A stretch of DNA of 64,000 nt from Fidelibacterota bacterium. Its GTDB lineage: Bacteria > Fidelibacterota > Marinisomatia > Marinisomatales > TCS55. This document shows positions 51,616 to 60,859 of this stretch, in pieces (position 1 is the stretch's first letter; the number at the start of each line of letters is the position of its first letter). The notes below the pieces were generated by a model that saw only the letters and a program-made list of their open reading frames with translations, searched no databases and was not told the origin of the DNA. Location: contig JAAZYX010000020.1 of the NCBI GenBank assembly GCA_014239435.1, forward strand, positions 1 to 64,000, given 5' to 3'. Made by a program: the position numbers and the translations under genes.

Positions 51616-52074
51616 TTAAGACAGTGCCCAGCCGACTAGGCCCACAAACATAATCATGACTGAGAATCCGATCGCCTTGCTCGTTTTCATTTTCATATCG
51701 TATCGGTCTACATCCGCTTCAATGCTTCTATATGCCAGCGCAATATTCACCATTTCACCCTCTTCGATATAGACATCCTGCGAACCCATTTTAACGATGT
51801 CCCGAATCTTTCTGCTGGTGGAAATCGCCCGAATTGTTTCATCTTTGACATCCGGGAAATAGCTTACCCTGTGCCAGCCCGGGGAAACATCCACCGGATC
51901 AGCCAAAGGAGATTTTCCCACAAGATGGCCATCAATATAAATGGGGACTTTTGACGCATCGCATACAATGATAATAGCTGTGCGTTTGGGCGCTGCATTC
52001 CATTGCAGTTCCTGCGAAAATGCCTGAGAAAATATCAATAGAAATGCGATGAATATGGAAACGCACCCTTTCAT
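51616..52074 (-). CDS. Exported PEGA-domain protein with C-terminal membrane helix
   Basis: 152 residues: signal peptide 'MKGCVSIFIAFLLIFSQAFS', one PEGA domain (about 33-75, 'VPIYIDGHLVGKSPLADPVDVSPGWHRVSYFP'), and a C-terminal helix 'AIGFSVMIMFVGLVGWALS'. PEGA domains are about 70-residue beta units found in surface or membrane proteins, with no catalytic function. It overlaps dnaG by 4 nt and is 3 bases from the next gene, so it is likely co-transcribed with primase by proximity. The link to replication is probably incidental. Confidence 0.75.
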   Translation of the reverse strand: MKGCVSIFIAFLLIFSQAFSQELQWNAAPKRTAIIIVCDASKVPIYIDGHLVGKSPLADPVDVSPGWHRVSYFPDVKDETIRAISTSRKIRDIVKMGSQDVYIEEGEMVNIALAYRSIEADVDRYDMKMKTSKAIGFSVMIMFVGLVGWALS

Positions 52075-53819
52075 TCTAAATCGTCCAGCTCTTTTTGAAG
52101 CTTTGCTATTGCATTCAATTGTTCAGATCCATCGCCTCCCGCAGATTCAATATCTCTGAGCTCCAGTCTGACCGCCTTAATCTGATCCTTCAATTTTTGA
52201 CCTTTTAGCGATCGAATACATTCTTTCAGCGCCTGATCGGAATCCATAAGGTCCATATCTTCCATAAAAAGTGCAGATACTTTTTCTCTTTCACCTTTTT
52301 CATCGAGCTGATCTAATAATTCAGAAATAGTCAATTCACCTTTTTTATCTATGATAAAAACAGCGAGTTTCTTTAACAATGGATTCGTAAAAAGGTCAAT
52401 ATCAAGTGTAGAGGATATTCTTTCAAGAAACCGGCTGTCTTGGGATGCAATAATCCTTACGATTTCTGCTTGCGCTTTTGTTTCGACTGTTGTGAATAAA
52501 TCAGGTTCGGAACCTGCTTCGGGCTGACTATCCGGTTTGTACTTTCTTTTTAGCTGACTTTTAAACATTCGGATTACTTCCACATCATCAAGCCCCGCAG
52601 ATGATGCCAGAGATTTTAAAAAATCATCTCTTACGACTGGGTCTTTTATCCCGGATATTTCTCTTAAAATATCCTTTATCAGCTCCGACCTTTCCGCCGC
52701 AGACATAGTTTTCATGGAAACTGATTTCAAATGAAATGCCAAAAGCGATGATGCGTTTTTTATCGCCGATTGTAGCGGTTTTGGGCCTTCCTTCTGCACC
52801 CAATCATCCGGGTCCATTCCATCCGGGACTTCAACCATAGCAGCTTCTACCGATCCGCGTAGTAAAATATATCCCGCGCGGACGGCTGCGCGAATTCCGG
52901 CTTCATCACCATCATACAAAACCGATACTTTCTTCGTGAATTTCCCGAGCTGATTTACATGATTTTGCGTTAATGCCGTACCGGAAACTGCTACAACACT
53001 TTTTATCCCAGACTGATATATTTGAAGTAAATCTGTATATCCCTCTACCAAAATAGCATTGCGCTCATCTCGTATTTCTGATTTGGTCGTATCCATTCCA
53101 TAGAGAATATCGCTTTTCTTGTAAAGCGGTGTCTCGGGTGAATTCAAATATTTTGCAGGATCATCAATAGAAAATATTCGCCCGCCAAATGCAATTATTT
53201 TCCCTGACGCTTTCGCAATTGGAAACATTATCCGCGACCGGAATCTGTCGAAAAACCCTGATTGTCCTTTATTAAATAATCCGCTCTTCTCCAGTATTTC
53301 TTCCGAAAAGACTCCTCGGCATGTATTGAGGAGTACATCGCCGGATTCCGGTGCGAAGCCGACCCGAAACAATTTCAACGTTTTGTCTGTAAGCCCTCTT
53401 TCATTCAGGTAAGACAGCGCCGCCGAACCCCTTTCCGAAAATAAAATACCGTGATATAAATCTGCCGCCTTTTCGTGAATTTCATAAAGTCCGCTGAAAA
53501 ATTCGCCGGAGCCTGCACCCTCTTCAAAATTAATTTCAATGCCGTATCGCTCGCCAAGGGATTTCACGGATTCCACAAAACTCAGCTTTTCGTGCTCCAT
53601 TATAAAATTGATCGCGTTTCCGCCGGCGCCACACCCAAAACAGTGATAAATACCTTTATCGGGAGCAACGCTGAAGGAAGGTGTTTTTTCCTGATGGAAT
53701 GGGCAGATGCCAAAATAATTTCGTCCACGGCGCTTTAAATCAATATATTGGTTCACCACATCTAAAATGTCAGCAGAATCTCGTACTCGGTCAATTACAT
53801 CTGGAGGAATCCTGGCCAT
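52071..53819 (-). CDS. dnaG: DNA primase
   Basis: 582 residues, typical length. The N-terminal zinc ribbon is 'CPFHQEKTPSFSVAPDKGIYHCFGCGAGG' (CHC2 zinc finger, Cys-His-Cys-Cys, about 40-64). TOPRIM follows with 'NAILVEGYTDLLQIYQSGIKSVVAVSGTAL' and the DGD 'VLYDGDEAG'. The C-terminal helicase-interaction region is long and has the usual low similarity. It makes RNA primers for replication. It is directly preceded by cvpA-like and yqeY-like genes on the same strand (no gap to cvpA). Confidence 0.95.
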   Translation of the reverse strand: MARIPPDVIDRVRDSADILDVVNQYIDLKRRGRNYFGICPFHQEKTPSFSVAPDKGIYHCFGCGAGGNAINFIMEHEKLSFVESVKSLGERYGIEINFEEGAGSGEFFSGLYEIHEKAADLYHGILFSERGSAALSYLNERGLTDKTLKLFRVGFAPESGDVLLNTCRGVFSEEILEKSGLFNKGQSGFFDRFRSRIMFPIAKASGKIIAFGGRIFSIDDPAKYLNSPETPLYKKSDILYGMDTTKSEIRDERNAILVEGYTDLLQIYQSGIKSVVAVSGTALTQNHVNQLGKFTKKVSVLYDGDEAGIRAAVRAGYILLRGSVEAAMVEVPDGMDPDDWVQKEGPKPLQSAIKNASSLLAFHLKSVSMKTMSAAERSELIKDILREISGIKDPVVRDDFLKSLASSAGLDDVEVIRMFKSQLKRKYKPDSQPEAGSEPDLFTTVETKAQAEIVRIIASQDSRFLERISSTLDIDLFTNPLLKKLAVFIIDKKGELTISELLDQLDEKGEREKVSALFMEDMDLMDSDQALKECIRSLKGQKLKDQIKAVRLELRDIESAGGDGSEQLNAIAKLQKELDDLE

Positions 53820-54377
53820 TTAGGGAATCTCAGTTTGTATGTTGTCTGTATTGTTTTCAATAACAGACGTAATAAACGATTTCCCCTTTTTCACAGGATC
53901 TTCCCAATTAAATGTTTTTATTAATGTGTGCCGTGTTTTTTGCATAGAACCTGCTAGCCTTGATTCATTTAAAATTAATCCAGACCATCCTGAATCAGGA
54001 AACAATTCGGTCATCCATAATAAAGCAGTGAGGACAAGCCCGCCTTTGATAAACCCGAAGGCAAATCCCATAGATCTGTTCATCCATTTTGTGCCTGCAG
54101 ACATCATTAAAATATGGACCATTTTTGTAAGTATTCGAACGGCTAAAAGTGTAACAATAAAAAGAATGAAAAAGCTCAAAACAAGCATGACAGTGCCGTC
54201 AAAAGACAACACATTCAGCAACGCTGTTGATACGCTCACATAATATTTAAACCCAAATGCTACTGCTAAAATTAATCCCAACAGCCTGCCGAGCTCTTCT
54301 ATTAATCCTCTCTTATAGCCAATGATACCAAGCCCGGCCATAAAAAATACAGCCAGAACATCCAGAAACCATCCCAT
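53820..54377 (-). CDS. CvpA family membrane protein
   Basis: 185 residues, four membrane helices: 'VLAVFFMAGLGIIGYKRGLIEELGRLLGLILAVAFGFKYY' is the CvpA start with the conserved GxxxGxxxE/R, followed by 'VMLVLSFFILFIVTLLAVRILTKMVHILM' and 'GFAFGFIKGGLVLTALLWMTELF'. CvpA proteins affect colicin V production and envelope stress in E. coli; the role in other phyla is unclear. It abuts dnaG with no spacer and follows the YqeY-like gene by 3 bases. Confidence 0.87.
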   Translation of the reverse strand: MGWFLDVLAVFFMAGLGIIGYKRGLIEELGRLLGLILAVAFGFKYYVSVSTALLNVLSFDGTVMLVLSFFILFIVTLLAVRILTKMVHILMMSAGTKWMNRSMGFAFGFIKGGLVLTALLWMTELFPDSGWSGLILNESRLAGSMQKTRHTLIKTFNWEDPVKKGKSFITSVIENNTDNIQTEIP

Positions 54378-54380
54378 GTG

Positions 54381-54824
54381 CTAGCCGAGTAATTCCCGAA
54401 GAATTGTTTGCGCTTGCTTCCCATCAATTTGTCCTGCGCCGCGCGTCATCACTAACGGCATAACCTTCCCAACGTCACTCATGGAATTTGCGCCAACTTC
54501 ACTGATTACCTCTTCCACGATAGATCGTATTTTTGCTTCATCCATCATGTGCGGAAGATATGCCTGAATCAGCTCTGCTTCAGTCTGTTCCGCATCTGCA
54601 AGTTCATCTCTGCCGGCAGACCTGTATTGATCCACAGATTCCCTTCTCTGTTTTTCCAGTGTCCGCAGCACTTTGATTTCCTCATCCTCAGATAAATCTT
54701 CTCTCTTTTCAATGTGCCTGTCTTTCAATTTTGCTATAACAATTCTAAGCGCTGATGATTTTTCTTTTTCGCCCGATTTCATCGCAGCATACATATCAGC
54801 CTGTATTTGGTTCATTAAACTCAT
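54381..54824 (-). CDS. yqeY: GatB/YqeY domain protein
   Basis: 147 residues from ATG 54824, preceded by AGGAGA; a frame nine codons longer exists but lacks this SD. 'MYAAMKSGEKEKSSALRIVIAKLKDRHIEKREDLSEDEEIKVLRTLEKQRRES' and 'ELIQAYLPHMMDE' plus the C-terminal 'GAGQIDGKQAQTILRELLG' are standard YqeY. The domain resembles the C-terminal tail of GatB (tRNA amidotransferase) and probably interacts with tRNA. In many genomes it is next to dnaG and rpsU; here dnaG and cvpA follow, rpsU is not present. Confidence 0.92.
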   Translation of the reverse strand: MSLMNQIQADMYAAMKSGEKEKSSALRIVIAKLKDRHIEKREDLSEDEEIKVLRTLEKQRRESVDQYRSAGRDELADAEQTEAELIQAYLPHMMDEAKIRSIVEEVISEVGANSMSDVGKVMPLVMTRGAGQIDGKQAQTILRELLG

Positions 54825-54837
54825 TTTGTCTCCTGCA

Positions 54838-55677
54838 TTAAGATTGGTCAATTTGCTTCATAGTGAGGATGACGCGGTCTTTATCTAAATCTATCCCTAT
54901 AAACCGACGTCCTAAATTTTTTGCTGCTGTTCCTGAAGCCCCTTTCCCCATAAACGGATCCAAGACCCAATTCAGTTTAAAGGAACTTGATTTCAAAATA
55001 CGCTCATATAATGCGGCCGGAATAGATCCGTGTTTATCGTCTGAAAATATTTCTGGCCATAAATTTGAATCTTCCTCTTGGCGGGATTCCTCATCGCGGC
55101 GGAACAGAAACGAATTGGTTTTGCTCGCAAACCAAATATCACCAAGTTTATTCCTATAATGTTCGGATGCTTGAGAAACCTTTCTGTTCTTCCATGTGAT
55201 TCTTGTCTGAACTTTAAATTGATTGCTCAACAGTCCGTGGTACATCCCGGATAATCGCCAGCCGCAAAAGAGATAAATAGCGCCAGTATTTTTCAAAACC
55301 CGGAACGCTTCCTTCAGCCACGTTTCATTCCACGCATAGTAATCCTGAAGTGTCATTCGTTCTCCTGGCGACGTATTCCATCCCCTCGGAGACTGCGGCG
55401 GATTGGTTACGATGAGATCAATAGAATTATCGGGTAATTTTTGCAGTCCCATAATTGCATCCCCGTGGTACAATCCTTCCGATAATTCTCCATCAACAAG
55501 TTTTATATCGTCGACAGACTGTACCGCGGCGAGATATCGATTTAGGTCAGATATTGTTAATCCCTCCGCCGGTTCCAACGGATGGGAGAACAGCGGATCA
55601 AATGATTCTTTTTCGTGTTCTGGCATAGGAAAATTTAGAACTGTATTTGGGTAACAAAAAATGAATCCACATTCCAT
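54838..55677 (-). CDS. Site-specific DNA methyltransferase (beta-class type), NPPQ motif
   Basis: About 279 residues from ATG 55677; a longer frame from 55836 overlaps the divergent arsC gene and is rejected. 'VTNPPQSPRGW' is motif IV in the N-terminal part and 'VLDPFMGKGASGTAAKNLGRRFIGIDLD' is motif I near the C-terminus. This order is that of beta-class N6-adenine/N4-cytosine methyltransferases. The motif IV residue after PP is Gln, where an aromatic residue normally stacks on the flipped base; this may affect activity. 'GDAIMGLQKLPDNSIDLI' is the family's usual lead-in. No restriction endonuclease is adjacent, so it is an orphan methyltransferase. Confidence 0.85.
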   Translation of the reverse strand: MECGFIFCYPNTVLNFPMPEHEKESFDPLFSHPLEPAEGLTISDLNRYLAAVQSVDDIKLVDGELSEGLYHGDAIMGLQKLPDNSIDLIVTNPPQSPRGWNTSPGERMTLQDYYAWNETWLKEAFRVLKNTGAIYLFCGWRLSGMYHGLLSNQFKVQTRITWKNRKVSQASEHYRNKLGDIWFASKTNSFLFRRDEESRQEEDSNLWPEIFSDDKHGSIPAALYERILKSSSFKLNWVLDPFMGKGASGTAAKNLGRRFIGIDLDKDRVILTMKQIDQS

Positions 55678-55716
55678 GTTTGACAAATATACAGCCGCAT
55701 GTAAACTTTCCTTATC

Positions 55717-56136
55717 GTGGGAAAGAAAAAAGCTATTTTCATCTGCACCGGTAATTCCTGCCGCTCCCAAATGGCCGAAGGACTGCTTCGCGACATGGCC
55801 GGCGATCAGTTCGAAGTGTACAGCGCCGGCACACATCCGTCAATCGTTCATCCAAATGCTATTGCCGTTATGGAAGAAATTGGAATTGATATTACAGGAC
55901 ATTCGTCTGACGGAATTGACCCTTATTTGAATATCGGAATTGACACAGTCATTACTGTCTGCGATAATGCAAATAAGAGCTGCCCAACTTTCCCGGGAGA
56001 AGCGGAACACATACACTGGAGCATTCCCGATCCGTTTTCGGGCTGGGATTTAAACCCGGATCAATTGACTAGTTTTCGCGAATGCAGAGAATTGATTAAG
56101 AAAAAAATTCGAGGGTTCATTGCTAACACAAATTAA
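55717..56136 (+). CDS. arsC: Thioredoxin-linked arsenate reductase
   Basis: 139 residues from a GTG start. 'IFICTGNSCRSQMAEGLL' carries the P-loop Cys10 and Cys15 of the low-molecular-weight phosphatase-fold ArsC. 'VCDNANKSC' gives Cys82 and Cys89, the redox pair of the Staphylococcus/Bacillus type enzyme. So all three cysteines of the catalytic relay are present. The enzyme reduces arsenate to arsenite with thioredoxin. No ArsB or ArsR is adjacent, although an ArsB/NhaD-like permease occurs at 30648-31952. It is divergent from the DNA methyltransferase gene and ends 3 bases before the lamin-tail gene. Confidence 0.9.
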   Translation: MGKKKAIFICTGNSCRSQMAEGLLRDMAGDQFEVYSAGTHPSIVHPNAIAVMEEIGIDITGHSSDGIDPYLNIGIDTVITVCDNANKSCPTFPGEAEHIHWSIPDPFSGWDLNPDQLTSFRECRELIKKKIRGFIANTN

Positions 56137-56139
56137 AAT

Positions 56140-59100
56140 TTGAAAAACGATAAACCCTTTTTTGTAATTTATTTCTTGGTTTCATTTCTTCAAGCACAAG
56201 TCATCATGACGGAGGTCATGTACGATCTTGTTGGAACCGACTCTCCCAATGAATTCATCGAATTATTCAATCTTTCCCAAACGGATACTGCCGACCTTAG
56301 CGGATACTCCATAAAAGATAAGTCATCAGAAGATGCGCTCGTGGATTCCGGCTTTGGGCTTAGTATCCCTCCCCAATCATACGCAATTATATTTGAAGGT
56401 GATTATTCTCTGACCGGAGGAATATATGCGGATTCCATCCCCAGCAACGCAATCTTAATAAAAGTAGATGATTCCAGCATCGGGAACGGCCTATCCACAT
56501 CAGATTCCCTTTATTTAATGGACAGCGCCGGAGCAGTCACCGATTCGCTCGGATGGTCAGATATTGCTCCTGACGGATTTTCACTAGAAAAGGTAAGGTT
56601 GACTTTCCCCAATGCACCGGAAAATTGGGACGTAAGCAAGGATTCGCTCGGAACGCCCGGAAACGTGAACAGCCTTCTTCCATTCACAATTGACGGTAAG
56701 CTGCTTTCGGATTCTCTTATGCTGACGCCGGAAGTAGTCTCTTCATCAGAGCTCGTTACGCTTAGTGGCAAAGTTATCAATAACGGAACACAGACAATTT
56801 CCGGGGAAATAATTATATCTACCGATCAAGAGGATTTGGAAAATATTGATGTTTCAAATTTGGCAGAACTAGACACGGTTAGCTTTGAAACTGATCTCGG
56901 GCCTTTCGCCTCCGGCAGTCATTCAATAATCGTCTATTTTCAGGTGTCAAATGATGAAGATACCACCAACAACTCAGGCACCGTAAGCGCGGGAGTTCGA
57001 TATCCGGAAGGAACTTTGACTATCAATGAATTCATGCCGCAGCCGGCATCTGGATTTGCGGAATTTGTGGAAGTAATCAACCAAACTGATGATTCTGTGA
57101 ATGTACAGAATTGGCGGATTGCAGATGCTGTTGATGGCTCAAATTACCTCTTTCCAAGCCTAGACTTGCCTCCCAAAGGATTTGCGGTAATTGCGGAGGA
57201 TTCGAGCCTTGTATCCTTCGTGCCGGACTCTGTAGCGTATATCGTTCCTTTTGCCGGGTTTCCGACTTTCAATAATTCTTCTGATGAAATCCGATTATTT
57301 GATCCGTTTGAAACGCGAATGGATTCTTTAAGTTACGATTCTGATTTTGGGTACTCGTCCGGAGTCTCCTCTGAGAAAATCTTTCCGGACAGCGGATCAT
57401 TAAGCGCTTCAAATTGGGCATCATCTATAGATCAAAATGGAATGACGCCGGGATATATAAATTCGCTAACGCCACGCCAAATAGACGGCGCTCTGTTATC
57501 AGGATTGATCGCCTATTCGCCGTATCCACCCAATTCGTCTGATTCCGTCATTTTTAATATCCCTGTTCGCAATGATGGATTTGAAACAATTTCAGGTGTT
57601 GTTACCATTTCTCAAAGCAACATTGATTTGGGATCGAGCTCTTTCTCAAATCTTAACACTTTCGACACTACAACTGTACCCGTTTCAACTTCCGCTTTTC
57701 CTTCAGGCGAATCCATAGTTTTAATAAGCCTCGCCGTTAGTGGTGATCTTGATTCAACGGATAATGCAGCGGCAGATACCATTCTTGTCAGCTTTCCATT
57801 TGAGACAGTCCAGATAAATGAATTCATGGCTTTGCCAAACAATGATCAGGCAGAATTCATTGAACTCGTAATTCAGGATTCCATTTCCTTTAATGGCTGG
57901 GCCATTTCTGATAACACTCTTTCAAAGGCCTATTTGCCGGATGAAAGTTTCGAATCAGGAATGTACGCTGTAATTGCTGCCGATTCGGTCATCGCAACCT
58001 CAGCGCCTGTTGGTGCGTATGTCTTTGTTCCGGATGGCGGATTCCCGACACTCAATAATTCCGGCGATGCGATTTACATTTACGATCTCACGGGAACCAT
58101 TATTGATTCTCTCATCTACACTTCCAATTGGCCTCTTGGATCTGAAATATCCACAGAAAAAATCCGCCCGGAATTTGAATCTGCTGATGTAGGTAATTGG
58201 GCGGCATCAACAGAAATTGGAGGCATGACTCCCGGATTTTCCAACTCCGTTACACTGTTTGAAACAGACGGCGGATTGATTCAGGATTCCATTTCGCTGT
58301 CGCCTCAATATCCAACCTCTTCCGAAACATCCACGCTTTCAATACACATTATTAATGCAGGAGTACAAACGATCAGCGGAACCGTTTCGGTGGAAGAGGA
58401 TGATGAAGAAATTGGTAGCGCAAGCTTTGCATCCATTTCATTTCGAGATACCTCTCAAATTACGGTTTCCATTCCTGCGTTGACATCCGGAACACATCCG
58501 ATTGGAATAACATTAAGCATCGCGGGAGACGAAAATTCTACCAACGATACCGGCTTCGACACACTATTAATTTCTTATCCGTTTGAAACGGTCGTGATTA
58601 ATGAATTTTTCTCACGGCCGGATACAACTCAGACAGAATTCATCGAGCTTTTTAATTCGAATAATATCAGCCTTTCGGGATGGTCAATAAGCGACAACAC
58701 AAAATCAATAAAGCCATTTTCAGATAATACCGCTAATTCTGAATATATCGTCATCGCTGACAATGATAGCTTGCTGACTGCAGAGTTTCCAACCGCAACA
58801 ATTATTAGTGTTCCCGGCGGTTTCCCGGCCTTGAACAATACAGCGGACGCAGTCTACCTGTACGATATGACAGGAATTATTATTGATTCAATTTTGTATT
58901 CAGAAGACTGGCCTATTTTTGAAACAAGATCTACCGAAAAATTGCGTCCTGAGTTTTCTTCCAATGATTCTTCTCGGTGGGCCATTGCTGTTAATGACAC
59001 AGGAATGACTCCCGGGAAAAGGAATAGTGTATATTTCGAAGAACTCGCTGACAATGGGAGTATCTTCTTTGATCCTAATCCATTTTCGCCTGATGGAGAC

Positions 59101-59373
59101 GGCCATGAAGATGTTCTGTATATGAAGTACAAACTCCCATATGAGACTGCCGTAATAAAAATTGAGATTTTTGATGTTGTTGGACGCAGCATTGCGGCGC
59201 CATATTGGAATATGTACACTTCTCAGGAAAGTATCTTAACATGGGACGGAACAAAGAAAAACGGTCAAACAGCCAGAATTGGTATTTATATTGTCAAAAC
59301 AACGGCGCGTGACGGCGCAACCGGAGCACTTTGGGAAGATGTACAAACAGTCGTATTGGCAAAACCTTTATAA
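56140..59373 (+). CDS. Secreted protein with four lamin-tail-like repeats
   Basis: 1077 residues from TTG 56140. The N-terminal signal is 'MKNDKPFFVIYFLVSFLQAQ'. Four lamin-tail (LTD) modules start near residues 22, 292, 556 and 818, each beginning 'xINEFMxxPxxxxAEFIEL' and ending 'GxTPGxxNS', spaced about 262 residues. CARDB-like beta domains lie between them. The C-terminal unit is 'FFDPNPFSPDGDGHEDVLYMKY' with 'GTKKNGQTARIGIYIVKTTARDGATGALWEDV', a FlgD-Ig-like or gliding-motility-type tail. Extracellular lamin-tail proteins are often nucleic-acid- or surface-associated, but this one has no nuclease motif visible. It begins 3 bases after arsC and ends 2 before the membrane gene. Confidence 0.8.
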   Translation: MKNDKPFFVIYFLVSFLQAQVIMTEVMYDLVGTDSPNEFIELFNLSQTDTADLSGYSIKDKSSEDALVDSGFGLSIPPQSYAIIFEGDYSLTGGIYADSIPSNAILIKVDDSSIGNGLSTSDSLYLMDSAGAVTDSLGWSDIAPDGFSLEKVRLTFPNAPENWDVSKDSLGTPGNVNSLLPFTIDGKLLSDSLMLTPEVVSSSELVTLSGKVINNGTQTISGEIIISTDQEDLENIDVSNLAELDTVSFETDLGPFASGSHSIIVYFQVSNDEDTTNNSGTVSAGVRYPEGTLTINEFMPQPASGFAEFVEVINQTDDSVNVQNWRIADAVDGSNYLFPSLDLPPKGFAVIAEDSSLVSFVPDSVAYIVPFAGFPTFNNSSDEIRLFDPFETRMDSLSYDSDFGYSSGVSSEKIFPDSGSLSASNWASSIDQNGMTPGYINSLTPRQIDGALLSGLIAYSPYPPNSSDSVIFNIPVRNDGFETISGVVTISQSNIDLGSSSFSNLNTFDTTTVPVSTSAFPSGESIVLISLAVSGDLDSTDNAAADTILVSFPFETVQINEFMALPNNDQAEFIELVIQDSISFNGWAISDNTLSKAYLPDESFESGMYAVIAADSVIATSAPVGAYVFVPDGGFPTLNNSGDAIYIYDLTGTIIDSLIYTSNWPLGSEISTEKIRPEFESADVGNWAASTEIGGMTPGFSNSVTLFETDGGLIQDSISLSPQYPTSSETSTLSIHIINAGVQTISGTVSVEEDDEEIGSASFASISFRDTSQITVSIPALTSGTHPIGITLSIAGDENSTNDTGFDTLLISYPFETVVINEFFSRPDTTQTEFIELFNSNNISLSGWSISDNTKSIKPFSDNTANSEYIVIADNDSLLTAEFPTATIISVPGGFPALNNTADAVYLYDMTGIIIDSILYSEDWPIFETRSTEKLRPEFSSNDSSRWAIAVNDTGMTPGKRNSVYFEELADNGSIFFDPNPFSPDGDGHEDVLYMKYKLPYETAVIKIEIFDVVGRSIAAPYWNMYTSQESILTWDGTKKNGQTARIGIYIVKTTARDGATGALWEDVQTVVLAKPL

Positions 59374-59374
59374 T

Positions 59375-60076
59375 ATGATGATATTCAATAATCCACGATT
59401 TATGATGATAAAGCTTCCAATCATAGGAATGGTGGGATTCTTGTTATGCATTGTTCTTTCAATTTCTTTTTATCCGGGAGGAACCATAAAACAGGAAAAT
59501 ACATCCGGATATATTTTTACTGAAAATTTTCTGAGTGACTTAGGACGTACTGTATCTCCTTCCGGTGATAACAACTTTGCTTCAATGATTCTGTTCATTT
59601 GCGCTTTAGCAAGTATCAGCCTTTCGATGTCAGGATTTTTTTACGGCACCTTTCGTTATTTTAAAAATAAATTTCCGTTACAGGGTATCAGCCTTGGAAT
59701 TGGCACGGTACTTTTTATAGTAAGTTTTTGCTTTTTATTAGGCGTTGGTTTTACTCCCGCAAATATTGCTTTACCCCCGCATATATTTTTTGCAGTTTGG
59801 TTTTTTCGACTCATATTTCTCGCAGGATTATTGAATGCTATTGCATTTTTTAAAATGGATCGTACAACAATAAACCATGGATTGGGGTACGGGCTCATAG
59901 CGTTATCAACGTGCTGTTATATTCTTTTTTCTGATTTCAACCTTGGAGGGCTCTTTTTTTCAGATACATTTAAACCAGAGGTCATATCCCAAAAGTTCAT
60001 TGTGATATCGCTAATTCTGGGAACAGGAATGGTGGGATATTTTAACAACCGCTTCATAAAGCAGCATTTAGAATAA
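59375..60076 (+). CDS. DUF998-like seven-helix membrane protein
   Basis: 233 residues from ATG 59375 (chosen because the longer frame from 59279 overlaps the lamin-tail gene). About six or seven membrane helices: 'MVGFLLCIVLSISFYPG', 'FASMILFICALASISLSM', 'SLGIGTVLFIVSFCFLLGVGF', 'IFFAVWFFRLIFLAGLLNAIAFF', 'GLIALSTCCYILFSDF', 'FIVISLILGTGMVGYF'. The pattern 'NFLSDLGRT...' is like DUF998/Frag1-type integral proteins of unknown function. It begins 2 bases after the lamin-tail gene's stop and converges with the hydrolase gene 4 bases away. Confidence 0.6.
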   Translation: MMIFNNPRFMMIKLPIIGMVGFLLCIVLSISFYPGGTIKQENTSGYIFTENFLSDLGRTVSPSGDNNFASMILFICALASISLSMSGFFYGTFRYFKNKFPLQGISLGIGTVLFIVSFCFLLGVGFTPANIALPPHIFFAVWFFRLIFLAGLLNAIAFFKMDRTTINHGLGYGLIALSTCCYILFSDFNLGGLFFSDTFKPEVISQKFIVISLILGTGMVGYFNNRFIKQHLE

Positions 60077-60080
60077 CTCT

Positions 60081-60839
60081 TCAGCGAAAATATTGATCAA
60101 TTACATACGTCACTGACCAGTTATGGCCGAGTCTCCTTCCATCTGGGAACGCGGCCGGAAGCTGATGTACCGTACTTCCATCTATTTGAATGATCTGCGG
60201 ATCAGTTTCGAGATTCCGAAAGGCGCCGTCCGATGAATGAGCGGTTCGCCATTGAATATGTTTTATTCCGTTTGCCAAAGTGAAAGTACTGTCAAATATG
60301 GTGCCATCTTCATATCCGCATTTTTCAGAAAACCTGAGATGATGTCCGAGCGGTGCGGCGATGGAATGGATTTCAGCAGGCATATCCAATGTATATATTC
60401 CAGCAAATGATGTCGTAACCGTTCCGCCGTAACTGTGTGAAAAAATAATCAAATACGGATTAGAGGCAGAATGTTTTTGCCATACTGCAAGATCGCCGGA
60501 CAGCTTTTCAGATATGATTTTAGGACATAGATCCCAGTCATAACGGTAAAACATTGTTTTCTTGCCGGTTTCTGCCATTTTCCGGAGTGCATGCACCCAT
60601 TCATATCCTCGTGATCCGTACCCATGTACAGCTATATAAACCGTGTCAGATTCTGGATATTTTCCGGAAATGATTTCTACAAATCCGTGATCTTTCTCCA
60701 TCAGTTTACTTCCGGAATCTTTTACACCATCACCAATCGGAATTTCGGATAATAAAATAGATTGCTGAGCCCAATTCGGGGATATCAATCCTAAAACTAT
60801 AAAATAAAAAAGGGGCAGAAATCCGCCCCTTTTAAACAA
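60081..60839 (-). CDS. Secreted alpha/beta hydrolase
   Basis: About 252 residues. 'LIIFSHSYGGTVTTSF' is the nucleophile elbow (G/S-x-S-x-G). 'YIAVHGYGSRGYEW' (oxyanion loop) and 'LGHNWSVT' (catalytic His near the C-terminus) complete an alpha/beta hydrolase fold. TTG 60839 yields a good signal peptide 'MFKRGGFLPLFYFIVLGLISPNWAQ'; a longer start at TTG 60863 forms TTGA with the upstream stop. No ATG is available in this region. The signal-coding DNA coincides with a terminator hairpin (60803-60833) of the upstream gene. Substrate unknown; esterase, lipase or polymer hydrolase are open. Confidence 0.65.
   Translation of the reverse strand: MFKRGGFLPLFYFIVLGLISPNWAQQSILLSEIPIGDGVKDSGSKLMEKDHGFVEIISGKYPESDTVYIAVHGYGSRGYEWVHALRKMAETGKKTMFYRYDWDLCPKIISEKLSGDLAVWQKHSASNPYLIIFSHSYGGTVTTSFAGIYTLDMPAEIHSIAAPLGHHLRFSEKCGYEDGTIFDSTFTLANGIKHIQWRTAHSSDGAFRNLETDPQIIQIDGSTVHQLPAAFPDGRRLGHNWSVTYVIDQYFR
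60803..60833 (-). terminator. Terminator hairpin inside the 5' end of the hydrolase gene
   Basis: On the minus strand AAAAGGGGC pairs with GCCCCTTTT (60808-60816 and 60825-60833) and T-rich sequence follows (TTTTTTATTTT). It begins 27 bases after the stop codon of the OM protein gene, where a terminator is expected, yet it lies within the hydrolase signal-peptide codons. Confidence 0.75.
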
Positions 60840-60859
60840 ACTAACGTTGTATTTCGAGA

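Noticed and set aside
55678-55836. N-terminal extension of the methyltransferase frame
   Set aside because: It runs antisense over the start of the arsC gene, which has clear catalytic residues, and shows no methyltransferase motif.
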